Shown here piece after piece: positions 44,528 to 52,777 of a stretch of DNA of 64,000 nt; within the stretch, counting starts at the first letter, position 1, and every line of letters begins with the position of its first letter. The notes beneath the pieces were generated by a model, which saw only the letters and a program-made list of their open reading frames with translations, did not search any database and was not told where the DNA came from. The DNA comes from Sporosarcina cascadiensis (GTDB taxonomy: Bacteria > Bacillota > Bacilli > Bacillales_A > Planococcaceae), in assembly GCF_009650995.1 (NCBI RefSeq), contig NZ_WHVV01000007.1:100953-164952 (forward strand). Reading direction: 5' to 3'. The position numbers and the translations under genes are program-made.

Positions 44528-45961
44528 TTATTGGAAGAAAATATCATCCCGATAATTTTGTTTTAAATCATTCTCAAGGAAATCCAGGAAACGAGATGTG
44601 ATCAGTGCAGCTTGTGCTCTCGTCAATTGCTGCTGCGGGTTAAAACGGTTGAATTCATTACCTTGAATGAGACCCAGCTCCGTCGCAACATACACACTGT
44701 CTTTCGCCCAGCCCGAAATTTTATGATCATCGACATAGTGTGTCTTAAATCCGGGACTTGGAGCTCTGCCTTCCATTCCAAGAGCGCGTACGAGTATCGC
44801 AACAGCCTGGACTCGTGTAACCGGGCTGTCCGGCTGGAATAAATCAGGCGTTACCCCTGTAATGATGCCTTGCTCGACAGCGCTCTCGATATACATATAG
44901 TCAGGGTCTTTTGTGGATAAGTCCTTAAAAATCGGTACTCTCGGAACTTTGCTTTTCTTCGGTTCTTCCAAAACACGCAAGTCTACAGCTTTTAAAATAC
45001 CGACTGTATACTGGTACCGTTTCATTGGTGTATTCGGTGAGAAAAACTGAGATTTCTCATCAAAGATCCCCAATGAATACAGTTTTTGAATTGCGTCTTT
45101 TGCCTGATGGCGGTCCAAGTCACGGAATTTAGGGACGATCAGACGCTCAATTTTCGGTGTGTTTTTCTTCTGCAATTCTACTTTGCCTTTCCCGGCACCG
45201 AATGGAATATTATATTCATACTCACTGACCATATCGGAAGAACTCACGACGGAGTGACCGCCGGTGAAGCTGGAGAGAGAAGGGTCAAATGGTTCATAAA
45301 CCAGCACTCTGGATTTACTGTCAGAAGCTTTGCTTGTGACAAAGGCAGAGCCGCGCGGTGTAACGATTTCTGAGTCCATTAATTGAGTTTCAGTAGCGCC
45401 CCAGAAGTTTTTATAACCCATACTGCGGCCGTTTAAATGAACCGTAATGATCTCTTCCTTTTTTGCAGTAGTATCTTTAAATTTGTAAATTTTGCGGCCG
45501 ACCATATTGCCGGAGTAGTAGCTTGAAGCAGGCTGATTGTCAGAGACAGTGCCCTCGGAGTATTGATAATCTTCCAAAGTGTACGTATTTTTCCCGATCG
45601 TCACTTTTTCCGAGTAACTCTTTACTTCAAATTGTGCGGTAGTCTGTCCTTTTCCGGCATGATCACTGACGTTCGCCGTGTAATTTACGCTTCTTGTCAG
45701 TTTATCGCCATTTGCACTCGTCAGCGTAAAACGATTGGTGCGTGTCAGGGTATTCTTATTTTCCTTTTCTGTGACGACCGCTTTACCGGAAAATTGAATA
45801 GGATAGCCGGTCAGGAAAAACAATTCTTTGTACTCGTATTCATTCATCACGCCGCCGTTTACGTCGACAGGGCCTGCTGATGCAGGAGATGTGTGAAGAG
45901 TCAGCGTCGCGATGAAAATAGAAAACAGAAAAAACATACTGGCTTTTTTAAAGAATTTCAT
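44528..45961 (-). CDS. SLH-domain surface protein with C-terminal SLH units
   Basis: A signal peptide (MKFFKKASMFFLFSIFIATL, cleavage near SPASAG) leads into a 270-residue beta-rich domain I do not recognise. Three SLH units follow at the C terminus (FRDLDRHQAKDAIQKLYSLG; FKDLSTKDPDYMYIESAVEQG with ITGVTPDLFQPDSPVTRVQAV; GWAKDSVYVATELGLIQGNEF). It is probably held to the wall polymer by the C-terminal units, leaving the N terminus outward. AGAAGG 8 bases before ATG 45961 fixes the start; a longer frame would overlap the upstream gene. Confidence 0.83.
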   Translation of the reverse strand: MKFFKKASMFFLFSIFIATLTLHTSPASAGPVDVNGGVMNEYEYKELFFLTGYPIQFSGKAVVTEKENKNTLTRTNRFTLTSANGDKLTRSVNYTANVSDHAGKGQTTAQFEVKSYSEKVTIGKNTYTLEDYQYSEGTVSDNQPASSYYSGNMVGRKIYKFKDTTAKKEEIITVHLNGRSMGYKNFWGATETQLMDSEIVTPRGSAFVTSKASDSKSRVLVYEPFDPSLSSFTGGHSVVSSSDMVSEYEYNIPFGAGKGKVELQKKNTPKIERLIVPKFRDLDRHQAKDAIQKLYSLGIFDEKSQFFSPNTPMKRYQYTVGILKAVDLRVLEEPKKSKVPRVPIFKDLSTKDPDYMYIESAVEQGIITGVTPDLFQPDSPVTRVQAVAILVRALGMEGRAPSPGFKTHYVDDHKISGWAKDSVYVATELGLIQGNEFNRFNPQQQLTRAQAALITSRFLDFLENDLKQNYRDDIFFQ

Positions 45962-45979
45962 TGCATGCACCTTCTTTTT

Positions 45980-46008
45980 AGGCAGCAGGAGTAGGATTCC
46001 TGCTGCCT
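45980..46008 (-). other. Intercistronic hairpin next to a ribosome binding site
   Basis: AGGCAGCAGGA and TCCTGCTGCCT (45980-45990 and 45998-46008) form a perfect 11-base stem, four bases before the AGAAGG of the SLH gene. On the coding strand it is followed by A, not T, so it is not a terminator; it may protect or adjust translation of the downstream messages. Confidence 0.55.
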
Positions 46009-46013
46009 TATTT

Positions 46014-47660
46014 TTAATCAACGATAATCATTCTGCCTTTGACGATATCTTCAGCCACTATATAGAGTCTGTCATTAATGCGTAAATCTTTTGGATGGAT
46101 TACTGCGCCGTTTTTAATGAAGGTAGCTTGCTGGATATCCATTTTATTAATGAAGCCCTGCGTTGCCCAGGCACCATTCCTCCACTGGCTGACATTGCGT
46201 ACATCTATCATTTTTGCATCGGGGGAGACAGCAGACAATCTGCCGGCAGACACGATGAGGTTTGAGTGATGATCCGTGAGATGCGCAGCGATGACTTGAT
46301 TCCCTTTCATATAGAAGTATCCATAGTTATCCATCTGGAACTTTAAATCCATTTGAGGGATCAAATCATAATAAACGCGTCCTGTATTCTTGACTGCATA
46401 TGTTTCATTATTGAACTCAAAATCTTTGTCTGCCGAATGAACCCAGACATTATTTTTCAATTCCTTCAATGCAGACAAGCGCAGCTGATAGCCAAGCACA
46501 CCTGATACTTTTCCGTAGAAAATAGAATGATCAGCCAGGTTTGGACTGTCCAATCCATCATTGCTGATATGTATGATGTTGGCGTATTGCTTGTTCATTG
46601 GGCCGGCTGCTGCGACGAATGCAGTTCCGTACGCACCGAGGGCTTCCGGTTCGACCAGTCTGCCATTACGGATCAGAATAGTTCCGGCATGATAATGAAA
46701 ACGTTCAGAATTCATTAACGTGATTTGTTTTTGGCTGCCATTAAAGCTTTTTAGCGGTTCATAATAAGTCCGCTCACTATCCTTCTGAATGATGATGCGT
46801 TCCACTTGTTCTTTACCATGCTTGCTGACTGTTGCGAGATACACTTTATGATTCTGATATTTTCGCAGCTGGTTGTGGGGGACAGGTTTGTCATCTAAAT
46901 AAATAGGTGTCTGTGCGGCATAATAATAGCTGGTATTACTGTTCTTTTTCGTCGGGAACCAATACCAGTCCCTGAATTGCGTTTCATCACGCATAATGAT
47001 TTTTTTGCTGATAGGATCAATGCTGTGAATGGTTCCTTTGTACAGTCCCGCCACTTGAACGCCGGGCTCCATAATTTCAAGCATCGTTATATAATTGGAG
47101 TTATACTCGGAAAACTTGAGTTTGACACGGTCTCCTTCATATAAAGAACCGATATCTGTCAGCTTGCCTTTTTTGAAAACTTCCGTGTCTGCATTCAAGT
47201 AGACATTTTTTACGCGGCCGTCATCCAGCTTGACTGTCAGTCCCTTTAAACTTCTTTCCATATAAGAGACGACACCGCTGTATACTTTGCCATTTTCTTC
47301 AATGACTGCTGAAGGGGTGTCAGTTTTACCGTTCATCGTCTTGATTCGCCGGAAATCAACATCTGCTTCGATTTCCATACCGAGCTTGAATGCTTCGATC
47401 TTCACAGGTACCGTATCGACAGAAAGCTTCGCGTAATTGTCGATGGATAACGTAATCGTGCGTCCGGCTTCATTTTTAATCGTAACTTTACTCAATACAT
47501 CTTTAACTGTATCTTTGTCCACTTGAATCTCATCATAATGTGCCTTGACGAATGTACCGGTTACGAGTTCACTTGCCTCTGTGCTGGCTGGCGTCATAAA
47601 GAAAATCCCTATAGCGACTCCCAGACTGCAAATGAAAATGGAAAACCATTTCTTATTCAA
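46014..47660 (-). CDS. Secreted protein of unknown function, first gene of the SLH operon
   Basis: The 548-residue protein has a signal peptide (SIFICSLGVAIGIFFM, cleavage near TEAS) and no SLH, LPXTG or transmembrane anchor. The mature part is almost all beta strand with repeating short units in which a Lys-Val-Lys strand precedes a turn (GDRVKLKFSEY, LKGLTVKLDDGRVKNVYL, NDRLYIVAEDI). These resemble the OB/DUF5666-like repeats that bind or scaffold surface material. I know no assigned function. It is likely cotranscribed with the two SLH genes that follow and may be held by one of them. Confidence 0.7.
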   Translation of the reverse strand: MNKKWFSIFICSLGVAIGIFFMTPASTEASELVTGTFVKAHYDEIQVDKDTVKDVLSKVTIKNEAGRTITLSIDNYAKLSVDTVPVKIEAFKLGMEIEADVDFRRIKTMNGKTDTPSAVIEENGKVYSGVVSYMERSLKGLTVKLDDGRVKNVYLNADTEVFKKGKLTDIGSLYEGDRVKLKFSEYNSNYITMLEIMEPGVQVAGLYKGTIHSIDPISKKIIMRDETQFRDWYWFPTKKNSNTSYYYAAQTPIYLDDKPVPHNQLRKYQNHKVYLATVSKHGKEQVERIIIQKDSERTYYEPLKSFNGSQKQITLMNSERFHYHAGTILIRNGRLVEPEALGAYGTAFVAAAGPMNKQYANIIHISNDGLDSPNLADHSIFYGKVSGVLGYQLRLSALKELKNNVWVHSADKDFEFNNETYAVKNTGRVYYDLIPQMDLKFQMDNYGYFYMKGNQVIAAHLTDHHSNLIVSAGRLSAVSPDAKMIDVRNVSQWRNGAWATQGFINKMDIQQATFIKNGAVIHPKDLRINDRLYIVAEDIVKGRMIIVD

Positions 47661-47865
47661 TTTATGTACACCTCCAAATTAATTACATCATTTATATATC
47701 GGTAGATTGCTGAGTTTTTCAAGAAAAAAGACTCATGTTTTTATGTGGGCAGTTAGCCGTCCTGCTAACTGTTCGTTACTTCGCTGTCTATCGAATTCTT
47801 TGTCAGGGTTTTACATATATGATAGGATAATTTTAGAGCTTATTACAGAAAGGGTCGGTTTTATA

Positions 47866-48279
47866 ATGAAGAAAAGACAGTTAATGGCGCCGCTTGGTTT
47901 ATCTCTTCTATTATTAGGAGCTTGCAACGGAGATACCGAAGAAGAAAAAAAAGCGGATCAGGAACAAACCGAACCGGCTGAAAACAAAGCACCAGATGCA
48001 GTAGATAAATCAGATACGACGTCTTCAGACGAGGATCTGAAGGAAGAATTTTCTAAAGAAGAAGGCGTTTCCCAAGTCAGTCTGATCATTACCGAAGATG
48101 CCGGCGGATATGTGCTGTTGGATTTCGAAGTAACTGAGGATATGAAGGAAGAAAAAGCGAAAGAAATCGCGAAGAAATTCTATGAGCGTATTGAAAAAGA
48201 ATATCCAGACCATAGCATAGATATCCAGGCACGTAAGAGCGGAGAAACATTCGTTCAGGAAACGAAAGAAGCAAAATAA
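47866..48279 (+). CDS. Small lipoprotein of unknown function
   Basis: The 137-residue protein starts at ATG 47866, about 11 bases after GAAAGGG; the upstream in-frame stretch lacks a ribosome binding site. It has a lipobox LLGAC and then a highly acidic Glu/Lys/Asp-rich linker. The folded C-terminal part (VSQVSLIITEDAGGYVLLDFEVTEDMKEEKAKEIAKKFYERI) has an alternating strand-helix pattern. I do not recognise a family. It is divergent from the SLH operon with 205 bases between, and is closed by hairpins. Confidence 0.7.
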   Translation: MKKRQLMAPLGLSLLLLGACNGDTEEEKKADQEQTEPAENKAPDAVDKSDTTSSDEDLKEEFSKEEGVSQVSLIITEDAGGYVLLDFEVTEDMKEEKAKEIAKKFYERIEKEYPDHSIDIQARKSGETFVQETKEAK

Positions 48280-48352
48280 AAACATTGCAGAGAATTTCTC
48301 TGCAATGTGGTAGAATCAGGTTGTGCGTTCTGGTCAGGAACGATACAGCAGG

Positions 48353-48388
48353 GCAATCATTCGGGTCAATCCGGATGATTGCTTTTTT
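48353..48388 (+). terminator. Terminator after the lipoprotein gene
   Basis: GCAATCATTCGG (48353-48364) and CCGGATGATTGC (48371-48382) form a stem followed by T6. A second hairpin at 48283-48307, without T run, lies between. Confidence 0.8.
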
Positions 48389-49775
48389 ATTCGACAGAAG
48401 ACTTTGCTACACGGACATCCACCGCATTTTCAGGAGGAGAGGCCGCAGCTTTGGCGGATAGAGTATAGAAGGTAAAAGCAATGAAGATCCCGATAAGCCA
48501 AGCAATATCCATACCGTTCATTGCTTTGGAAAGCGGTCCTTGATAGATCTCTGTATTAATGAAAGGAACCTGGCAAAGAATCGTAAATAAATAGATTCCC
48601 ATCGTCCGGAAATTTAATCTGCCGAACTGTCCGTCCTTCTTCATGAACTCTTCGTGGTGGTATCTTCTCTTCAATATATAAAAGTCCGTCAGATTAATGA
48701 CACTCCATGGGATGATGAAGAATAAAACAAAGCCCAGGTATATTTGAAAGTTTGCCATGAAATTTCCAGCACCAGCCGTTGCAGCAAATGCGACGACGAT
48801 CCCGATCAGTACAGAAATGATGACACGCAGTCTGCCCGAAGTCCGGAACGTCCAGAAGTTACTCGCAATCGAAAGCACAATAATCCCTGCCCCGTAAATA
48901 TTCAGTGAATTGATTACCAGCACGCCCAATGAAAGCAAAATGACGATCGAGTAGCCAAGTACGCCGCCCATATTCTTAATTTCACCCATGACATTACCGT
49001 TGACGACCATCGTAGCGATGGCGGCACCAATGACCATCAGCCATGCCGAACTCAGAAAACTGCCGCCAGCCGAATAGAAGAACGTTTTGCGGGCATCATT
49101 CGGTTTCATAAACCGGGAATGGTCGGAAACATAAGGACCGTACGTAATCTGCCAGGTCACACAAATGGATACGGCAAGAATGAAAGCAGTCCAGCTGAAC
49201 GAACCCTGACTCAGTAAATCCATGGATAATTGGCTGATGACCAGCACAGTGAGGATCAGGAAGATCACTGTATAGCCGATCGTATACAGCTTCATCGATT
49301 TTTGAATGATGTTCTGCCCATAGACTGCCAGCAGAACCATCGGAATCAAACTGACCATTACGGTAAGGTTGATGTTAAAACCAAGCGTTTCCTGTACACC
49401 TTGAGCAACTAAAATCGTGTTCATGGCCCCATAGCCGAAATACATCGTCAAAATAATGAGCATGGGCAGGATGACGCCAAAGTAGCCGAATTGAGCACGA
49501 CTCTGCAAGACTTGTGGGATCCCCAGTTTCGGTCCCTGGGCGGAATGCAGCCCCATGAACACGGCGCCGATCGCATGTCCGAGAAGGATAGCGAGTGTTG
49601 CCCACCAAAAATTCAGCCCGATGATAATCGCCAATGCGCCGGTGACCAGCGTCGTGGATACGGTACTTGCAGCAAACCAGGTGAAAAACAGTTCTTTCGG
49701 ATTTCCTTTACGATCTTTCTCAGGGATAAATTCGAAACCGACTTGCTCAATTGATTTTGATTTAGCATTCGCCAT
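48387..49775 (-). CDS. NCS1-family permease (nucleobase:cation symporter type)
   Basis: About 12 transmembrane helices over 462 residues follow a short cytosolic start. The conserved NCS1 segments include GLHSAQGPKLGIPQVLQSRAQFG, MYFGYGAMNTILVAQG and SICVTWQITYGPYVSDHSRFM. Members import cytosine, purines, allantoin, hydantoins or thiamin precursors; specificity cannot be set here. AAAGGAGGCG is spaced 7 bases from ATG 49775. The gene starts 57 bases after the deacetylase gene on the same strand, so the substrate may be the compound deacetylated by that enzyme. Confidence 0.85.
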   Translation of the reverse strand: MANAKSKSIEQVGFEFIPEKDRKGNPKELFFTWFAASTVSTTLVTGALAIIIGLNFWWATLAILLGHAIGAVFMGLHSAQGPKLGIPQVLQSRAQFGYFGVILPMLIILTMYFGYGAMNTILVAQGVQETLGFNINLTVMVSLIPMVLLAVYGQNIIQKSMKLYTIGYTVIFLILTVLVISQLSMDLLSQGSFSWTAFILAVSICVTWQITYGPYVSDHSRFMKPNDARKTFFYSAGGSFLSSAWLMVIGAAIATMVVNGNVMGEIKNMGGVLGYSIVILLSLGVLVINSLNIYGAGIIVLSIASNFWTFRTSGRLRVIISVLIGIVVAFAATAGAGNFMANFQIYLGFVLFFIIPWSVINLTDFYILKRRYHHEEFMKKDGQFGRLNFRTMGIYLFTILCQVPFINTEIYQGPLSKAMNGMDIAWLIGIFIAFTFYTLSAKAAASPPENAVDVRVAKSSVE

Positions 49776-49831
49776 GGAAACGCCTCCTTTGATTTTAGAA
49801 CTGATGAAGGAGAGAAGCAGTTCTCTCCTAT

Positions 49832-50953
49832 TTAACTGACAAAAGGACGCAGTACAGACCAAAATTCTTTCTGCACATCAATTACTTCATCAATCGCCTC
49901 TTTTTGATTGGCATATAATTGATCGGGATATCCTTGTGCTCCGGATGAGTATGGATCGGTCACATCGGTTTCAATGCCGCTTAAGCGTTCGATGATTTTT
50001 AGTGTGCAGAACGGCACGTAAGCATTGCTGTAGCCGCCTTCATGACAGAACACGATTTTTCCGCCGCAATGCTTGCCTGCAATACGCAGCATAATATCGG
50101 TCAGCTTGCCAAATCCTTCAGCTGTCATCATCATCCGGCCAAGCGGATCAAACATGCCGGGATCCTGTCCGGCGGATATGATAATTAATTCTGGCTTGAA
50201 TTCATCCGCAATCGGTTCGATAATCGATTCGAACGCATGGATATAGCCTTTATCCCCAGTTCCCGGCGGCAATGGAATATTGACGTTATATCCTTTTCCT
50301 GCACCTTCGCCGGTATCTTCCTTGTAACCCGTGTCACTAGGGAAGCTTAAGTGCTGGTGAATGGAGAAAAACAGGACATTTGGATCTTCATAGAAAGCCT
50401 GCTCCGTTCCGTTTCCGTGATGCACATCCCAATCTAACACCATGATTCGCTCCAACCCGTATTTTTCACGCGCATATTTCGCGGCAATCGCCACATTATT
50501 GAAAATGCAGAATCCGATGCCTTTATCTTTTTCAGCATGGTGACCCGGGGGGCGTGTCAGCGCATAGACATTATCGGCTTCGCCTTCCATCACCGCGTCA
50601 ACGGCACGCAGCGCACCTCCTGTAGAGAGAAGAGCGATTTCGTAGGAACCTCTGCCGACAATGGCATGATCTCCTGCATCTCCGCCAGTCGTATCGCTTA
50701 AATGCTTCACTTTTTCCACATATTCAGGGGTATGAAAATATTCAATTTCGTCTTTAGTGGCGGGACGGGGCTCAATTTGATTGAGCTGTTTCATTAAACC
50801 GCATCGTGCCAGGAGATTATTGACGCGTCTCTTTGTTTCAGGGTGTTCCACAAACACATCAGTCTGCATATATCCTCCTGAAGGTAAAAAAAGCGTTCCG
50901 CTGCCCGTGTCGTGCCAGAAGTAACTTTCATCAAAAATATAGCCAGTGTTCAT
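49832..50953 (-). CDS. HDAC-family zinc deacetylase (acetylpolyamine/acetoin-utilisation type)
   Basis: The 373-residue cytosolic enzyme carries all class II HDAC/acetylpolyamine amidohydrolase motifs: RPPGHHAEKDKGIGFCIFNN (active-site His pair), VLDWDVHHGNGTEQAFY (zinc Asp and His), and SAGQDPGMFDPLG (second zinc Asp). A tyrosine equivalent near HEGGYSN completes the site. It likely removes an acetyl group from a small molecule such as an acetylpolyamine. GGAGGG precedes ATG 50953. The upstream start at 51004 is rejected because it overlaps the operator. It is divergent from a TetR gene. Confidence 0.88.
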   Translation of the reverse strand: MNTGYIFDESYFWHDTGSGTLFLPSGGYMQTDVFVEHPETKRRVNNLLARCGLMKQLNQIEPRPATKDEIEYFHTPEYVEKVKHLSDTTGGDAGDHAIVGRGSYEIALLSTGGALRAVDAVMEGEADNVYALTRPPGHHAEKDKGIGFCIFNNVAIAAKYAREKYGLERIMVLDWDVHHGNGTEQAFYEDPNVLFFSIHQHLSFPSDTGYKEDTGEGAGKGYNVNIPLPPGTGDKGYIHAFESIIEPIADEFKPELIIISAGQDPGMFDPLGRMMMTAEGFGKLTDIMLRIAGKHCGGKIVFCHEGGYSNAYVPFCTLKIIERLSGIETDVTDPYSSGAQGYPDQLYANQKEAIDEVIDVQKEFWSVLRPFVS

Positions 50954-50987
50954 TTGTATCCCTCCAAAATAGTGTATATAGGTAGAT

Positions 50988-51006
50988 GAATGAATATCAG
51001 TCATTC
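50988..51006. promoter_or_regulatory. TetR operator candidate 1 (deacetylase promoter)
   Basis: GAATGA and TCATTC arms enclose ATATCAG. The 14-base block ATGAATATCAGTCA (50990-51003) recurs exactly at 51167. It lies 35-53 bases upstream of the deacetylase start, in the promoter zone. Confidence 0.65.
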
Positions 51007-51166
51007 GAAAATATAAGGCGAACCCGAGTAAGCGTTTTCATTTACACTTCAAATTTGCCGCTCTATTGTGATAAACTTAAGTAAGAAGTCGGCAAAGAAT
51101 CATTGTCAATGAAGCGGGAATTGTGTCCGGATGGTGACATTCCTTCTCTCTGAGTACAAACAATAA

Positions 51167-51206
51167 ATGAATATCAGTCACTTGTCAACTGCAAATTTTG
51201 TATAAT
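51167..51206 (+). promoter_or_regulatory. TetR operator candidate 2 and tetR promoter
   Basis: ATGAATATCAGTCA (51167-51180) overlaps a weak minus-35 TCACTT (51178-51183), which is 17 bases from a perfect minus-10 TATAAT (51201-51206). Binding here would repress tetR itself. The remaining part of the 370-base intergenic region shows no gene. Confidence 0.6.
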
Positions 51207-51322
51207 TTAAAAAAGTTTACAACGGCACTCACTGTCAAAAGGAAAAAGAGGGGCGAGTTGTCAGAAAAGAATGTTTGAGATATAATATTAAAAATCTATA
51301 GACAGAGAGCGTGGGGAGTTTA

Positions 51323-51907
51323 TTGGGAAAGAAAACAGCGATTGTTCAATCCGCCATACAGGTTTTTAAAGAGCAGGGAATAGAGAAGACGAAAATCTCA
51401 GATATCGTCAAGCGAGCGGGAATCGCACAAGGAACTTTTTATTTGTATTTTCCTTCGAAGCTGTCTTTAATGCCGGCTATCGCAGAAGTGATGGTGGTCA
51501 AAACTATGGATATAGTAAAGCACACAGTGGATGACCAGGCTCCTTATCCTAAACAATTCGAGCAAATGGTGGATGCCATATATGAAGTGAATAAAGAATA
51601 TTATGAGATACTGGCCGTCATCTATTCAGGACTGGCCTCCACTGAGCAAATCCGCGAGTGGGAAGCAGTGTACGCGCCGTTTTATAAATGGGTCAGCGAG
51701 AAATTGAAAGCCGCGAAAGCCGCAGGGGCAGTCCGCGATTCCATCAAGCCTGACCGGACAGCTAAAATTCTCATCGGGCTCATCGAGTCGACTGCAGAGC
51801 AGGTTTTTCTGTATGCCAGCCATGATGAAAATGAAGCAGACCGTCAAAAGTCAGAGGTTCTCGACTTCATGAATTATGCACTTCAGTTTCAAACGGTAAA
51901 AAGCTAA
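51323..51907 (+). CDS. TetR-family transcriptional regulator
   Basis: The N terminus AIVQSAIQVFKEQGIEKTKISDIVKRAGIAQGTFYLYFPSKLSL is a TetR helix-turn-helix. The C-terminal 140 residues form the helical ligand-binding domain. TTG 51323 is 5 bases after GGGGAG; a GTG at 51311 is part of that signal. The gene is divergent from the deacetylase-permease operon and precedes an SMR efflux pair; all three have the same 12-14 base sequence in front of them, so one regulator may govern all. Confidence 0.9.
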   Translation: MGKKTAIVQSAIQVFKEQGIEKTKISDIVKRAGIAQGTFYLYFPSKLSLMPAIAEVMVVKTMDIVKHTVDDQAPYPKQFEQMVDAIYEVNKEYYEILAVIYSGLASTEQIREWEAVYAPFYKWVSEKLKAAKAAGAVRDSIKPDRTAKILIGLIESTAEQVFLYASHDENEADRQKSEVLDFMNYALQFQTVKS

Positions 51908-51921
51908 TGGAAGAATAGGCA

Positions 51922-51957
51922 GGGAGGGGCGCCTTTCCATCCGCCCCGTCTTTTTTT
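51922..51957 (+). terminator. Terminator after tetR
   Basis: GGGGCG (51926-51931) pairs with CGCCCC (51942-51947), followed by GTC and T7. Confidence 0.65.
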
Positions 51958-52013
51958 CTGGTAATAGTGACTGTGGAAAAATTGTATCGCATTAAATCTT
52001 TTATTGTGGTAAA

Positions 52014-52027
52014 ATGAATGACAGTCA
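52014..52027. promoter_or_regulatory. TetR operator candidate 3 (SMR pair)
   Basis: ATGAATGACAGTCA matches 12 of 14 positions of the blocks at 50990 and 51167 and is extended by GTCA into TGACAGTCAGTCA. It lies 43 bases before the SMR start, abutting a possible minus-10 TAAAAT. Confidence 0.55.
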
Positions 52028-52069
52028 GTCAAAAAAGATATTTCAAGATAGAAAAGTGGAGGGGATATT

Positions 52070-52456
52070 ATGAATAAAGCCTGGTTATATGTGGCATTGA
52101 CTAGCTTCTTTGAATTAGTCTGGATTTTTGGCTTCAATACAGCAGATCAATGGTGGCATTGGATTTTTATCGTAGGCTTTATATTTGTCGATTTTCACTT
52201 CTTAACGAAAGCTTGTGAAGGCCTGCCGACTGGAACAGTATACGCAGTATTCGCAGGAATCGGCACAGTCGGGACATCTTTAATGGATGTATTTTTTTTC
52301 GGAGAGGATATAAGTTTAGGGAAACTATTTTTCATCTTCATCCTAGTGATCGGCGTGGCAGGACTGAAAATAGCAGATGGCATGGATGAAAAGAAAGCGT
52401 TGAAAGGAGTGGAGGAGAATGGGATGGATACTGGTGTTCTTGGCGGCACTAAGTGA
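52070..52456 (+). CDS. SMR-family efflux protein, first subunit
   Basis: The 128-residue protein has four membrane helices with the SMR glutamate in helix 1 (TSFFELVWIFGF), the GTVYAVFAGIGTVG segment of helix 3, and a helix-4 end VAGLKIADG. A longer polar C-terminal tail of about 25 residues overlaps the next gene by 38 bases. SMR pairs of this arrangement (YkkCD, EbrAB, YvdRS types) form heterodimeric proton antiporters for cationic drugs or guanidinium-like compounds. No guanidine riboswitch is visible; TetR control is suggested instead. Confidence 0.87.
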   Translation: MNKAWLYVALTSFFELVWIFGFNTADQWWHWIFIVGFIFVDFHFLTKACEGLPTGTVYAVFAGIGTVGTSLMDVFFFGEDISLGKLFFIFILVIGVAGLKIADGMDEKKALKGVEENGMDTGVLGGTK

Positions 52457-52733
52457 GCTCATCGGTGTAATCGGATTGAAGAAGTTCAGTGAGAATAAGA
52501 GCTTGATGATGGGATTAATATATTACGGAGGCTTCGGCACGGCATTCTTCTTCCTATATAACTCTTTCAAGTATCTTCAAGTCAGTACTGCCTACGCGGT
52601 GTGGATTGGTATCGGTACGGCAGGCGCCGTGATCATAAACATGATTTTCTTCAACGAATCCAAAAGTACAGGCCGTGTAGCAAGCCTCGCGTTGATTGTT
52701 GTTGGAGTTGTAGGATTAAAAGCATTGTCATAA
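52419..52733 (+). CDS. SMR-family efflux protein, second subunit
   Basis: The 104-residue protein has four membrane helices; the helix-1 glutamate is in LAALSELIGVIGLKKFS, and helix 3 contains STAYAVWIGIGTAGAV. It lacks the tail of the first subunit, matching the asymmetric heterodimers of this family. Its start lies inside the previous gene, giving coupled synthesis. Confidence 0.88.
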   Translation: MGWILVFLAALSELIGVIGLKKFSENKSLMMGLIYYGGFGTAFFFLYNSFKYLQVSTAYAVWIGIGTAGAVIINMIFFNESKSTGRVASLALIVVGVVGLKALS

Positions 52734-52736
52734 ATA

Positions 52737-52777
52737 AAAGGAACGTTCGCGTCATATAGCGAACGTTCCTTTTTTTA
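52737..52777. terminator. Bidirectional terminator between the SMR and deacetylase genes
   Basis: AAAGGAACGTTCGC (52737-52750) pairs with GCGAACGTTCCTTT (52759-52772); T run follows and A run precedes. Confidence 0.85.

Noticed and set aside
47523..47705. Plus-strand frame overlapping the start of the secreted protein
   Set aside because: It covers the signal-peptide coding sequence on the other strand and the intergenic promoter; no start signal.
51908..52069. Guanidine-type riboswitch before the SMR pair
   Set aside because: No conserved ykkC-motif sequences were visible; the region has a tetR terminator and an operator-like block instead.
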